A DNA stretch of 64,000 nucleotides from Crossaster papposus (taxonomy: Eukaryota; Echinodermata; Asteroidea; Velatida; Solasteridae), in assembly GCA_037893245.1 (NCBI GenBank), contig JBAIAA010000701.1:248001-312000 (forward strand), written 5' to 3'. The notes under the pieces are model-generated. The model worked only from the letters and a program-made list of their open reading frames with translations, was not told where the DNA came from and did no database searches. Position numbers and translations under genes: made by a program. This document shows, piece after piece, positions 1-10,634 of the stretch (position 1 is the stretch's first letter; each line of letters starts with the position of its first letter).

Positions 1-148
1 TTGGCGCCCGCCGCAGTTATGAGAAGAGGTCGGAGTTCAGAGGTCAGGACAGGAAGTGGAGGTCATAAGTTTTAAAGCCTGGTGCTCCGCCGGTAGTCAG
101 AGTAGAACGCCTATTGATTCGAGCCGTAAGAGGACGCTGTATAATTAA
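1..148 (-). mobile_element. End fragment of a second DIRS-like element
   Basis: These bases read the same as 19656-19803, the 5' (right-hand) end of the complete DIRS-like element, including the right ITR (about 17-120) and the terminal tip ending in the AATTAA core (143-148). The rest of this copy lies left of the window. It meets the repeat unit at the same base as the complete copy does at 19798-19803, so a unit upstream of unit 1 also carries the element. Confidence 0.9.
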
Positions 149-629
149 CAACACGTTACGTTACATCAAAAAGTTAATCGACATGACCTTTACTAGCTTT
201 GTAGAAAAATCTGGAAACTAAACTCACCGGAATGAAGAGCGATTTCGATCAACTGCCAATGAAAATCCAAAACTCAGAACAATCTGTAGCGCTATAAACG
301 CGAAATATCGGTCTGGCTAAGTCAAGATCACACACACCGAATAAATTAATTATGCACAGAACTGTCAGAAGAAATGTAAACAGTTGCCTTGGTTGTTTGT
401 TGACGAATAGAACATGGCGGATAAATACGTCATTCGAGTGACGCAACTAGTGTATACCATTTTTGTGTAGGGCTGTATGAACATATCCGACAAGGAAAGG
501 AAAAATTGAAAACGAAATGCAATTCGTAAATAAACATAATAAAATAGAAGAACCAAAGCCAATTGTTTTAATTAATATCAAGGACAAAAAGTTGCAGAAT
601 TATTCTACCTACCGAGTGTAAAAATAGGA

Positions 630-870
630 GTGTAGTAAAATTTTCAACGTACCTGCCCTCCTTCCTACTACAATGGTACGGCCAACATCTACCGTACCGC
701 CGGCCGGCGCGGGTTGCACACTCGATCGTTCGATCGATCGAACGCGCTATACTATGTAAAACAAAAAGACAAGGAAAGGACGCGCCCACTAGCGCCCTCT
801 AGAAACGCGTCGCGTTCTACTCGTACAGCGCGAGTGTTTACCCACCCACATCCGTGCATGTTTGTAAACA
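630..870. promoter_or_regulatory. CpG-rich block with palindromes and CTCF-like motif
   Basis: CpG dinucleotides are dense here while the surrounding unit is AT-rich. The block contains a 12-bp palindrome (698-709, CGCCGGCCGGCG), a perfect 18-bp palindrome (727-744, CGTTCGATCGATCGAACG), and CTAGCGCCCTCTAGA at 789-803, which resembles the AGCGCC-CTCT core of the CTCF motif read in reverse. It recurs at the same offset in every unit, including truncated unit 9. It could be a promoter or boundary element; no transcript start is visible. The regulatory role is inference from composition and motif. Confidence 0.35.
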
Positions 871-1127
871 TCGCTCGCTTTCGGCTATTTTTAAGCTGCA
901 CTGCGATTACTTTCCAAGCAAAATGGCATAACAAGCTGCCTCAATTTTTATGAAATTCAAACATTTCCGTTGGAATTTAACAAAAATTGGTCCCCACAAT
1001 TTAGATTCAGACTTGTGACAAATTAAAAAATCGTACGATTCATGGCACGTGTGAGAGAACATCGGATTAATAATAACGCGTGTGTGGGGAGTACATTGGA
1101 GCTATTCGTTAAAATGTAAACAAATCT

Positions 1128-1615
1128 GAACGGAGCATTAAGAAACTCACACAATTATTTAAAAAATGGCAAGATTTACAATGATGGCAAAATGGACCAA
1201 ACGACCTGGGGTGAGAAAAAATGTTAGAAGACGGAACACTGAAATCAATAAAACAATCTCTGAACAGAGCATTAAGAAGACCACACATTCAACAAATAAA
1301 TAACAAATGGACCAATAAAACGACCTGGGGAGAAAGAAAAGGGAAAAAGACGAGACACTGAAATTAATATTAACTGACATCCCTATTTGAACAGAGCATT
1401 AAAGAATTAGACCACACATTCAACAAATAAATAACAAATGGCACGATTGACAATAATGGCAAAAAGGACCAATAAAACGACCTGGGAAGTGGATACAAAA
1501 TTAAAAAAGACAGAACACTGAAATCAATTTAGAATTAGGCTATTTTTACAGAACATTAAAGAAGACCACACATTCAATAAATAAATAAATGGCAGGATTG
1601 ACTTTGGCAAAAAAA
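1128..1615. repeat. Degenerate internal tandem repeat, ~130-160 bp x 4
   Basis: Four diverged copies begin with GAAC(a/g)GAGCATTAA-like sequence at about 1128, 1262, 1389 and 1551. Each continues with an ACCACACATTCAA segment, AAATGG, CCAATAAAACGACCTGGG and ACACTGAAAT. The spacing is 134, 127 and 162 bp. Every macrosatellite unit has the block at the same offset (for example 8743-9230 in unit 2), so it predates amplification of the large unit. No coding potential was seen. Confidence 0.75.
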
Positions 1616-2270
1616 AGACACACATTTACCCTGGTGACCTCCTCCTATCCCTTGCAATAATGAAGTGTATTTCACTGCTAATATTAATAGGAAAACCGAT
1701 TATTCATACAGAAACGCAACACTGGTAAAATAAAACACGGAATGAACATGCGAGTACTTTTTATTTTACTGTATTTTATTTCAAACCCAGTTGTGACTTA
1801 TTAAAAGGGAAATGCACTTGGTACATTTGCAAAAGGGCTAGAGAAAAAATGGTTTCCAATGTTATAGACCAGTCACATATCCACTATATAAGCCAACAAA
1901 TTGTTTCCCACTATGAAAAGCAAATGCAGATTTTGTTTGGACTTTTCTTCCGCAAAACTGCTCAGGATTAATATGTTTTAATACATCATTTATTTATTGC
2001 AATTACCAACGTGAGTTGTGTAAACTCTAGTGACAATGTAAAGTGACGAGAGGTAACTGAAAGGAAATGAATGGCATAACAAGTAACGACCGTTTTGATT
2101 TGAAAGGAATTTTGCTTCTCATCGTTCTTATACTTTCCTATATTAAAAATCACTAATTCGATTGCTTTTATAATCAATTTCCAATCTGATTTACTATTTC
2201 AAGCACAGGATTTTCGGGATTTTTCTATTTGTCAGGATTAAGTATTACATGTACACAGAATAAAGATGGT

Positions 2271-2554
2271 TTTGTTTCATGGTGGGAGGGGTTGTTTCAT
2301 GTTGGGGGGGGGGGGGTTCATATTGGGGGAGGGGGGGAGGGGTTGTTTCATGGTGGGGGGGGGGTTGTTTCATGGTGGGGGGGGGGGGGGTTTCATGGTG
2401 GGAGGGGGGTTGTTTCATGGTGGGGGTTATGGGGGGGGGGGGTTATGGTAGGGGGTGGGAGGGGATTTCATGTTGGGGGGCGGTTCATATTGGGGGAGGG
2501 GGGGAGGGGTTGTTTCATGGTGGGGGGGGGGGGGGGGTGTTTCATGGTGGGGGA
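2271..2554 (+). repeat. G-rich minisatellite tract, unit 1
   Basis: This is a run of TTGTTTCATGGTGGG-type cassettes separated by homopolymer G runs of about 5 to 17 bases. The plus strand is almost free of C. The G-run lengths differ between units and account for most of the unit-length variation. The strand has clear G-quadruplex potential. It lies downstream of the kinase gene, whose transcript would read the C-rich complement. Apparent glycine-rich open frames here result from the repeat. Confidence 0.93.
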
Positions 2555-2678
2555 GATTTTTGTTCTTCATACCGGTAAATGCATCAGACAAGAAGACACC
2601 GCTAACTGCTGGAGGAGACCTGCTGCTGAAAAGGCAAGGAAAAGGTCTTGGAGCAACGGACTGGGCCTGCACGATGTT

Positions 2679-2684
2679 TTTATT
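2679..2684 (-). promoter_or_regulatory. Candidate poly(A) signal for kinase copy 1
   Basis: TTTATT on the plus strand reads AATAAA on the minus strand, about 310 nt after the kinase stop codon and about 125 nt before the G-rich tract. The motif is conserved in the other units. It is a plausible 3' end signal, unconfirmed without transcript data. Confidence 0.4.
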
Positions 2685-2992
2685 TGGACTGATAAATGTA
2701 ATTGCGCTTGCTGATAATCAGTTTGGTGAAATTGAGATGTGGTCATTTAGCAACAGAAACTGATACAAATTGAACCATGTCGAGTAGTGTAACCACATTT
2801 GGAGCATTAAATCTGCTTATTTTGTTCACCAAACTCGCAAGCTGCATGAGCACAAACACTGGAAAAGGGAAGGTAAAAGATACTCTTGAGGTGCAGAGGC
2901 TGCTGGGATTTGTTTCTACAGTACTGCTCTAAAAAGGTAGTTCTAACTTCCAGTATCTTGTCTCTTACCTCACCCTGCATTCAAATTATATC

Positions 2993-4915
2993 CTACTTCC
3001 AGTGTTTGGACATCTTCTTACAAATATCCGCCATTGTTGGACGCCTTCTAAAATCAACATTCTGGCATTTTTTTCCAACTTGCCGCAATCGTCGAATTCC
3101 TGCTGCCTTTCCGATGTTGATTAGCAGGTCTCCCAATGCATAAATTTCAGCAGGCTTGTTGAAGGGCGAGTCCCCCTCCATAACCTCTGGAGCCATCTGG
3201 GGACACTCCAGGTACATCTGGTTGATGAGATGCTCTGGAATACGGAGCCAGGGACCAGCCACCTCAAGACATGCATTGCCAAGATCAATAATCTTGGCAA
3301 GCCATCTTGTCTTCTTGCCCTCATTTGCTTTATACACAAGTATGTTGTCTGGTTTAATGTCACAGTGCACATATTCGTTGTTGTGCATGTGCAGCAAGCC
3401 CTCGCACACACGCCGTACAACACGCAGCCAGTTCTTGCGGGAGAGTGCTCCCGGGGTGCCACTCCAGTCCAGAGCATCCTGTAGAGTTGTTACCGACAGG
3501 GTGTTCTTATCGCCCACAAACTCATACAGCATCGTCCGGAGGGGCCGCTGTTCCAACACACCGTACAGCTTGGGGAACGAGGGGTGCTCTCCAATGGCTG
3601 CCACAGCTATAATCTCCTGCCAAAGTGGTCCCTCCGAATCCTGTGCCTGCAGAACCTTGGCTGCAGCTACAGTGTCATCAGGCAAACGGACTGCAGTCAC
3701 CTGAGCAAACGCCCCCTCTCCCACCATTCCACGGCACTGTCCATAGCGGTCGACCACAGCAGGCTTGATATGTCTGCAACTATACATCCTGCACCCAAGA
3801 TGAGGATGGTAGACAATCTCCACAGTGGCGGGTTTAGGAACAGCTCCTGGTGAGAGAGGCACTACTGGTGAGAAAGGTGCTTCCTGTGATGGAGCGCCCG
3901 GAGCTGACGGAGGGGCAACCTGTGACAGAGGGGCTACCTGTGACGGCGAGACGACCTGTGACGGCGGGGCTGCGTGTGACGGCGGGGCTGCCTGTGACGG
4001 CGGGGCTGCCTGTGAGGGCGGGACTACCTGTGACGGCGGGACTACCTGTGACGGCGGGACTACCTGTGACGTCGGGACTACCTGTGACGGCGGGACTACC
4101 TGTGACGGCGGGGCGGCCTGTGACGGCGAGGCTGCCTGTGACGGCGAGGCTGCCTGTGACGGCGGGACTACCTGTGAGGGCGGGACTGCCTGTGAGGGCG
4201 GGGCGGCCTGTGACGGCGAGGCTGCCTGTGACGGCGGGACTGCATGTGAGGGCGGGACTACCTGTGAGGGCGGGACTACCTGTGACGGAGAGACTGCCTG
4301 TGACGGCGGAGCTGCCTGTGACAGCGGGGGTTGCAGTGGAGTAGGGGCGTCCGGTGATGGAGGGGCTGGTGGTGAGGGAGTTGCTAATGGCGACCCAGGG
4401 GCTGCTGTAAATGGAGGGGATGCTGGCGACCCAGGGGCTGCTGATGACCCAGGGGCTGCTGATGACCCAGGAGCTGCTGATGACCCATGGGCTGCTGATG
4501 ACCCAGCGGCTGCCGATGAACTAGGGACTGCTGCCGATGGTGACCCGGTGGATTTTGCCGACACAGGGGCTGCACCTCTTTTCTTTCTATGAATGACATA
4601 TTCCAGAATGAAATGTTAAATAGTTTCAACTGTCAAATATTTTAGATTGATTCAGAATCAAGATATTTTGTCTTAATATTTTAAGTGTCCACTGCCTTTT
4701 GTTCTATAGAGGAAACTGTTGACTAACTTGTCAAACATACTTTGTGTCTTGCGGTACGTCTTACATTTTTTGTCAGGTTAAAGATTTTCTTTTCAAAATG
4801 AAGGGTTTTGAACCAATACATTCACAAATAAACAAGTAATTTATGTCAAAGGCATGCCCACTTACTTTTTATGGTAGAATATCGCACGTAGGGTTCTCCT
4901 CAGTCTTCCAGGCAT
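2993..4915 (-). CDS. SQ-repeat Ser/Thr protein kinase, copy 1 (two exons)
   Basis: My model joins exon 1 (4915-4866, ATG with A at -3) to exon 2 (4586-2993). The intron (4865-4587, 279 bp) has a GTAAGT donor and ends TTCATAG, and the phase-2 junction keeps frame, giving 547 aa. Exon 2 alone has no in-frame ATG before the kinase domain; its frame is closed by TAA just upstream of the acceptor. Residues 1-24 are very basic (a KKKKR run at 16-20, possible NLS). Residues 25-104 are Ala/Ser/Pro-rich. Residues 105-242 are 23 hexapeptides, 21 containing SQ. The kinase domain spans about 300-547: GEGAFAQV glycine loop (306-313), Lys327, Glu341, HCDIKPDN catalytic loop (424-431, Asp426), DLG (451-453) in place of DFG, APE (482-484) and a C-terminal RPT. 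All catalytic residues are present, and DIKPDN indicates Ser/Thr specificity. DLGNAC resembles the SRPK activation segment, but I cannot place the subfamily. Substrate unknown. Confidence 0.88.
3911..4324 (-). repeat. In-frame 18-bp minisatellite (23 copies) inside the kinase
   Basis: Twenty-three 18-bp repeats encode P-S-Q-(A/V)-(A/V)-(P/S) hexapeptides, residues 105-242 of the kinase. Two repeats carry His instead of Gln (PSHAVP, PSHAAP). The protein length is the same in every readable copy, so the repeat number does not vary across the array. Long open frames on the plus strand through this stretch are shadows of the 18-bp periodicity. Confidence 0.95.
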
Positions 4916-5222
4916 CTTGCAGTTAAACCCTTTAGATGGAATAAAATTAAGGACTATTAAAATAACACCAGTGTAAGGACACCTCAAGAAGTTTTATGTT
5001 TACATGATCAAATTTGGTTGCCATCACAGGGTTCCAGACTTGTAATCGAGTCATTCACATGCCACTTCACAAGTCAGTTCGGAAGTATAAAGAGGAACAA
5101 TAACAAAGGCATGATTTTGTCAAAGTTCATTTCAATAGCTTGTGAGTTGACCAGAGACTAAATAACTTGTGATTGACTTGAGTGACCTGTGGCGACTTGT
5201 GACTGCCTCAATTACAACTGTG

Positions 5223-5896
5223 CAGGGTTTCCACTGAAATCTGAAAATCAAATCCCATGACTTTTCCAGAATTACAATATGACAATTTCCATGGCATTTA
5301 TTGTAATTTTGCAGAGAAATGTTGTTTGAAAATGATACTGATGAAAAGCTGATGTTGGGCTAATCATTTGTTCGCTTTTGAAAATGAGTTTTAATGAATA
5401 ATGGCCTCCTCCTCCCCTTACAGCCATCCAATCCACCCACTTTAATATATATCAACTATACCATCAGCAAAGAAAAGACTGTCCCAAAACAGAAGAACCC
5501 CCTTCAGAATGTCAAAGTAATTCATTTGATATAAAGGGGTCACTATGCGGTCATAGCTAGCTCTGGAGGCAAGGGGCGCCAACCCTTTCAGTGTTCCAGC
5601 TCTAGTAAACCTAAAGCCAAAGATAGGTCTGCGAGTACAGTATAGAAAAATTGATGTATGTATTGGAAACTGGAAGACTGCCATAGCCACTACTAATACT
5701 ATAGACTGGCAAGGATAATGGCCTATAAATTGATCATTATTCCGATATCCCATCAAAAACGGCCCATCCAAAATAACCCTTTCGCAATCTTGATTTCCAT
5801 GGTTTTTCCAAGACTTAACCAAAAATTCCCAATTTGTCATAGCTTGTCCATGACAACTTTTCTTTCCACTACTTTTCATGACCCATGGAAACCCTA
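5223..5896. mobile_element. Possible degenerate hAT-like non-autonomous element
   Basis: The left end begins CAGGGTTTCCA and the right end is GGAAACCCTA, an imperfect inverted pair. Both sides are rich in CATGAC and TTTCCA words of the kind seen near the ends of CAGGGTTTCC-type hAT elements. No matching 8-bp target duplication is visible and no transposase is encoded. The block occurs at the same place in every full unit. A chance or older composite repeat is possible. Confidence 0.35.
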
Positions 5897-6637
5897 CATC
5901 AGACACTTCAAGTCTAAAATATGTCCAACGGCATATATGTGCAGGTCCAATTGGACCCTCTATTCTAAAGTAAACGGTAGAAAAAATGGGCCTATAATTT
6001 TAATTACATGGGAAAACAAAATTATCCATTGGAACTTAAAGGGGTCGCAACGAGAAAGGATTTATTCCCTGCCCCTTCTCTCTCTCTCTAACAAAACAAT
6101 TGTGTTAGGCCCGATAGCATAGTACTATAAAAGCAGTACGCCTACCTTTGTAATTTGTTCTGGGTTTGTTTATTAACTGTTGAAGACCTCAATTACAGTA
6201 TTTCTTAAATCTGGCTACAAATCCCAAATGGCCTTGAATATAATGTCTTTCTTACTGAGCCAAACTAGTCCCACCAAGGCCCAAGTGAAATGTTATAAAG
6301 TCCGACATTTTCCTGTTTATAGGCCTACTTAGGCTAAGCCTAAAGTTCTATACATTGAGTTTACCTACCCATTAAACAACAAATAACAAATTTGCTGGTA
6401 AATTTCTTTAGTTTTGGCATGATTTTTCGATTTTAGTGAAGTTGATGGGTAGGCCCTACCTAGCATCATAAGCATGAGTGGGGAAAATAAATGGTTTTGG
6501 TCTATCACTGTCAAAATTTGTCAACTTAATTATGCCTGCCCTTGGGTGGTTATACACTCAATCAGTCAGCCGATTAGTGTCCCAAATTTCCGGACCCCAG
6601 CTTTTTTTTTTATTATTTCGGCCTGACTAGGCTAGGC

Positions 6638-7522
6638 TAGCCCTACAAACATGGCGGTATATGGCTCTCTTTTAAAATCTGTCTTGTTACTGTCGCCATT
6701 ACCGCCCTGCCCCGACGCAATCAGTTAACACGAAGTGTCGACTGCCGAAATCCGAGAAAGTTTGACTCCAAATATCTTCCGAAATACATAAGACAGAACC
6801 CTTTCACATATACCATCGTGCTCGTGAGATTCTAGTGTTTCATAAATAACGGTCAAACTTACCGAAATCGTAAATTTGTCCATGTATGGCGTCTTCACAA
6901 ACTGGACAATATCCCGACAACGTTATAGCATGCCGCCATGTTTGTCAGTGGTGGCGCTTCCCGATCGCGAACGGTCATGGCGCCCGGCTGTATTTTGCAT
7001 AAATTAATATGTATTAGTCATTGCGCGCGTATTGAATATACATTTGAATTGTATTCCTCCGTGATACGTGCACCTGCTGCATGTTCATGGGAAAGTGTGG
7101 GCGTGACTTCAAGCCCGCAATCAAAACGCGTGACGTCATTATGAATTATGCATATGTCACGACCTCTCACACGTACACCCGATCGGGAAGCGCCACCACT
7201 GACAAACATGGCGGCGGCCGAACCATGCATGCTATAACGTTGTCGGGAAATTGTCCAGTTTGTGAAGACGCCATACATGGACAAATTTACGATTTCGGTA
7301 AGTTTGACCGTTATTTATGAAACACTAGAATCTCACGAGCACGATGGTATATGTGAAAGGGTTCTGTCTTATGTATTTCGGAAGATATTTGGAGTCAAAC
7401 TTTCTCGGATTTCGGCAGTCGACACTTCGTGTTAACTGATTGCGTCGGGGCAGGGCGGTAATGGCGACAGTAACAAGACAGATTTTAAAAGAGAGCCATA
7501 TACCGCCATGTTTGTAGGGCTA
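6638..7522. mobile_element. 885-bp long-TIR element, MULE-like, with 9-bp TSD
   Basis: The element is present only in unit 1; the empty site reads straight through in units 2-8. It starts TAGCCCTACAAACATGG and ends with the exact reverse complement. It is flanked by the 9-bp duplication AGGCTAGGC (6629-6637 and 7523-7531). The inverted arms are about 330 bp (6638 to ~6968, and ~7182 to 7522), nearly identical apart from a few substitutions and an indel of about 13 bp, around a spacer of about 210 bp. Long TIRs with a 9-bp TSD suggest a non-autonomous Mutator-like element. No transposase is present. The arms carry a CpG-rich ATGGCGGC segment and a short open stretch ending at a GTAAGT donor, so the arms may derive from a gene 5' end. 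Confidence 0.8.
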
Positions 7523-9885
7523 AGGCTAGGCCTACCCTAGCGTTAAACTTTGTTAACGTTAAATTTCACGGCGATGAAATTGTTAAGAATGAACCAGCAT
7601 GCAGCAAGCACACGACAGATAACGTTTGTCAACAGGGGGCCCAATTTGGCAACACATTCGCGACATGATAATTATTGCACGACATGCATGAGGCCAGGAA
7701 AGTCGTGCGCCACGTTTAGTGTTTACAGGCGAGACCCAAAACCCAGCACGCACGTAAAATTAACAACACGTTACGTTACATCAAAAAGTTAATCGACATG
7801 ACCTTTACTAGCTTTGTAGAAAAATCTGGAAACTAAACTCACCGGAATGAAGAGCGATTTCGATCAACTGCCAATGAAAATCCAAAACTCAGAACAATCT
7901 GTAGCGCTATAAACGCGAAATATCGGTCTGGCTAAGTCAAGATCACACACACCGAATAAATTAATTATGCACAGAACTGTCAGAAGAAATGTAAACAGTT
8001 GCCTTGGTTGTTTGTTGACGAATAGAACATGGCGGATAAATACGTCATTCGAGTGACGCAACTAGTGTATACCATTTTTGTGTAGGGCTGTATGAACATA
8101 TCCGACAAGGAAAGGAAAAATTGAAAACGAAATGCAATTCGTAAATAAACATAATAAAATAGAAGAACCAAAGCCAATTGTTTTAATTAATATCAAGGAC
8201 AAAAAGTTGCAGAATTATTCTACCTACCGAGTGTAAAAATAGGAGTGTAGTAAAATTTTCAACGTACCTGCCCTCCTTCCTACTACAATGGTACGGCCAA
8301 CATCTACCGTACCGCCGGCCGGCGCGGGTTGCACACTCGATCGTTCGATCGATCGAACGCGCTATACTATGTAAAACAAAAAGACAAGGAAATGACGCGC
8401 CCACTAGCGCCCTCTAGAAACGCGTCGCGTTCTACTCGTACAGCGCGAGTGTTTACCCACCCACATCCGTGCATGTTTGTAAACATCGCTCGCTTTCGGC
8501 TATTTTTAAGCTGCACTGCGATTACTTTCCAAGCAAAATGGCATAACAAGCTGCCTCAATTTTTATGAAATTCAAACATTTCCGTTGGAATTTAACAAAA
8601 ATTGGTCCCCACAATTTAGATTCAGACTTGTGACAAATTAAAAAATCGTACGATTCATGGCACGTGTGAGAGAACATCGGATTAATAATAACGCGTGTGT
8701 GGGGAGTACATTGGAGCTATTCGTTAAAATGTAAACAAATCTGAACGGAGCATTAAGAAACTCACACAATTATTTAAAAAATGGCAAGATTTACAATGAT
8801 GGCAAAATGGACCAAACGACCTGGGGTGAGAGAAAATGTTAGAAGACGGAACACTGAAATCAATAAAACAATCTCTGAACAGAGCATTAAGAAGACCACA
8901 CATTCAACAAATAAATAACAAATGGACCAATAAAACGACCTGGGGAGAAAGAAAAGGGAAAAAGACGAGACACTGAAATTAATATTAACTGACATCCCTA
9001 TTTGAACAGAGCATTAAAGAATTAGACCACACATTCAACAAATAAATAACAAATGGCACGATTGACAATAATGGCAAAAAGGACCAATAAAACGACCTGG
9101 GAAGTGGATACAAAATTAAAAAAGACAGAACACTGAAATCAATTTAGAATTAGGCTATTTTTACAGAACATTAAAGAAGACCACACATTCAATAAATAAA
9201 TAAATGGCAGGATTGACTTTGGCAAAAAAAAGACACACATTTACCCTGGTGACCTCCTCCTATCCCTTGCAATAATGAAGTGTATTTCACTGCTAATATT
9301 AATAGGAAAACCGATTATTCATACAGAAACGCAACACTGGTAAAATAAAACACGGAATGAACATGCGAGTACTTTTTATTTTACTGTATTTTATTTCAAA
9401 CCCAGTTGTGACTTATTAAAAGGGAAATGCACTTGGTACATTTGCAAAAGGGCTAGAGAAAAAATGGTTTCCAATGTTATAGACCAGTCACATATCCACT
9501 ATATAAGCCAACAAATTGTTTCCCACTATGAAAAGCAAATGCAGATTTTGTTTGGACTTTTCTTCCGCAAAACTGCTCAGGATTAATATGTTTTAATACA
9601 TCATTTATTTATTGCAATTACCAACGTGAGTTGTGTAAACTCTAGTGACAATGTAAAGTGACGAGAGGTAACTGAAAGGAAATGAATGGCATAACAAGTA
9701 ACGACCGTTTTGATTTGAAAGGAATTTTGCTTCTCATCGTTCTTATACTTTCCTATATTAAAAATCACCAATTCGATTGCTTTTATAATCAATTTCCAAT
9801 CTGATTTACTATTTCAAGCACAGGATTTTCGGGATTTTTCTATTTGTCAGGATTAAGTATTACATGTACACAGAATAAAGATGGT

Positions 9886-10195
9886 TTTGTTTCATGGTGG
9901 GAGGGGTTGTTTCATGTTGGGGGGGGGTTCATATTGGGGGAGGGGGGGAGGGGTTGTTTCATGGTGGGGGGGGGGGTTGTTTCATGGTGGGGGGGGGGGG
10001 GGTTTCATGGTGGGAGGGGGGTTGTTTCATGGTGGGGGTTATGGGGGGGGGGGGGGGGGGGGGGTTATGGTAGGGGGTGGGGGGGGGATTTCATGTTGGG
10101 GGGCGGTTCATATTGGGGGAGGGGGGGAGGGGTTGTTTCATGGTGGGGGGGGGGGGTGTTTCATGGTGGGGGGGGGGGGTGTTTCATGGTGGGGG
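9886..10195 (+). repeat. G-rich minisatellite tract, unit 2 (longest)
   Basis: Same cassette structure as in unit 1. This copy has an extra TGTTTCATGGTGGG cassette and a longer G run in the middle, making it about 26-35 bp longer than the other tracts. Confidence 0.93.
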
Positions 10196-10634
10196 AGATT
10201 TTTGTTCTTCATACCGGTAAATGCATCAGACAAGAAGACACCGCTAACTGCTGGAGGAGACCTGCTGCTGAAAAGGCAAGGAAAAGGTCTTGGAGCAACG
10301 GACTGGGCCTGCATGATGTTTTTATTTGGACTGATAAATGTAATTGCGCTTGCTGATAATCAGTTTGGTGAAATTGAGATGTGGTCATTTAGCAACAGAA
10401 ACTGATACAAATTGAACCATGTCGAGTAGTGTAACCACATTTGGAGCATTAAATCTGCTTATTTTGTTCACCAAACTCGCAAGCTGCATGAGCACAAACA
10501 CTGGAAAAGGGAAGGTAAAAGATACTCTTGAGGTGCAGAGGCTGCTGGGATTTGTTTCTACAGTACTGCTCTAAAAAGGTAGTTCTAACTTCCAGTATCT
10601 TGTCTCTTACCTCACCCTGCATTCAAATTATATC

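Larger units (their letters stand above)
143..7757. repeat. Macrosatellite unit 1 (7,615 bp, with 885-bp insertion)
   Basis: This is the first full unit in the window. I set the boundary at the AATTAA core where the DIRS element inserts. Order: unique AT-rich DNA (143-630); CpG-rich block (630-870); degenerate tandem repeat (1128-1615); plain AT-rich DNA with no recognisable gene (1616-2270); G-rich tract (2271-2554); kinase 3' flank (2555-2992); kinase gene on the minus strand (2993-4915); about 2.8 kb of upstream DNA with a possible hAT-like relic (5223-5896) and a 885-bp TIR element (6638-7522). Without that insertion and its duplicated 9 bp the unit is about 6,721 bp, like the others. Differences private to this unit include TCACTAATTCG near 2150 where the others have TCACCAATTCG. 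Confidence 0.97.

Noticed and set aside
412-470. Short plus-strand frame ATGGCGGATAAATACGTC (18 codons)
   Set aside because: Resembles a first-exon start, but there is no good splice donor before its stop and no supporting downstream exon.
2229-2763. Glycine/tryptophan-rich plus-strand open frames across the G-rich tract
   Set aside because: All three frames stay open because the tract is a low-complexity repeat; the lengths and frames change with G-run slippage between units.
2777-2932. A 51-codon plus-strand frame starting ATGTCGAGTAGT, conserved in all units
   Set aside because: It lies antisense to the kinase 3' UTR, has no recognisable domain, and conservation is uninformative because the whole unit is nearly identical between copies.
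3825-4592. Plus-strand 255-aa CDGGAAC-type and 164-aa VTAGLP-type frames
   Set aside because: They are complements of the 18-bp coding repeat of the kinase; a period divisible by three with no stop keeps several frames open.
5442-6122. 154-aa minus-strand and 134-aa plus-strand frames upstream of the kinase
   Set aside because: No domain resemblance; they overlap the possible hAT-like relic and its CATGAC/TTTCCA words.
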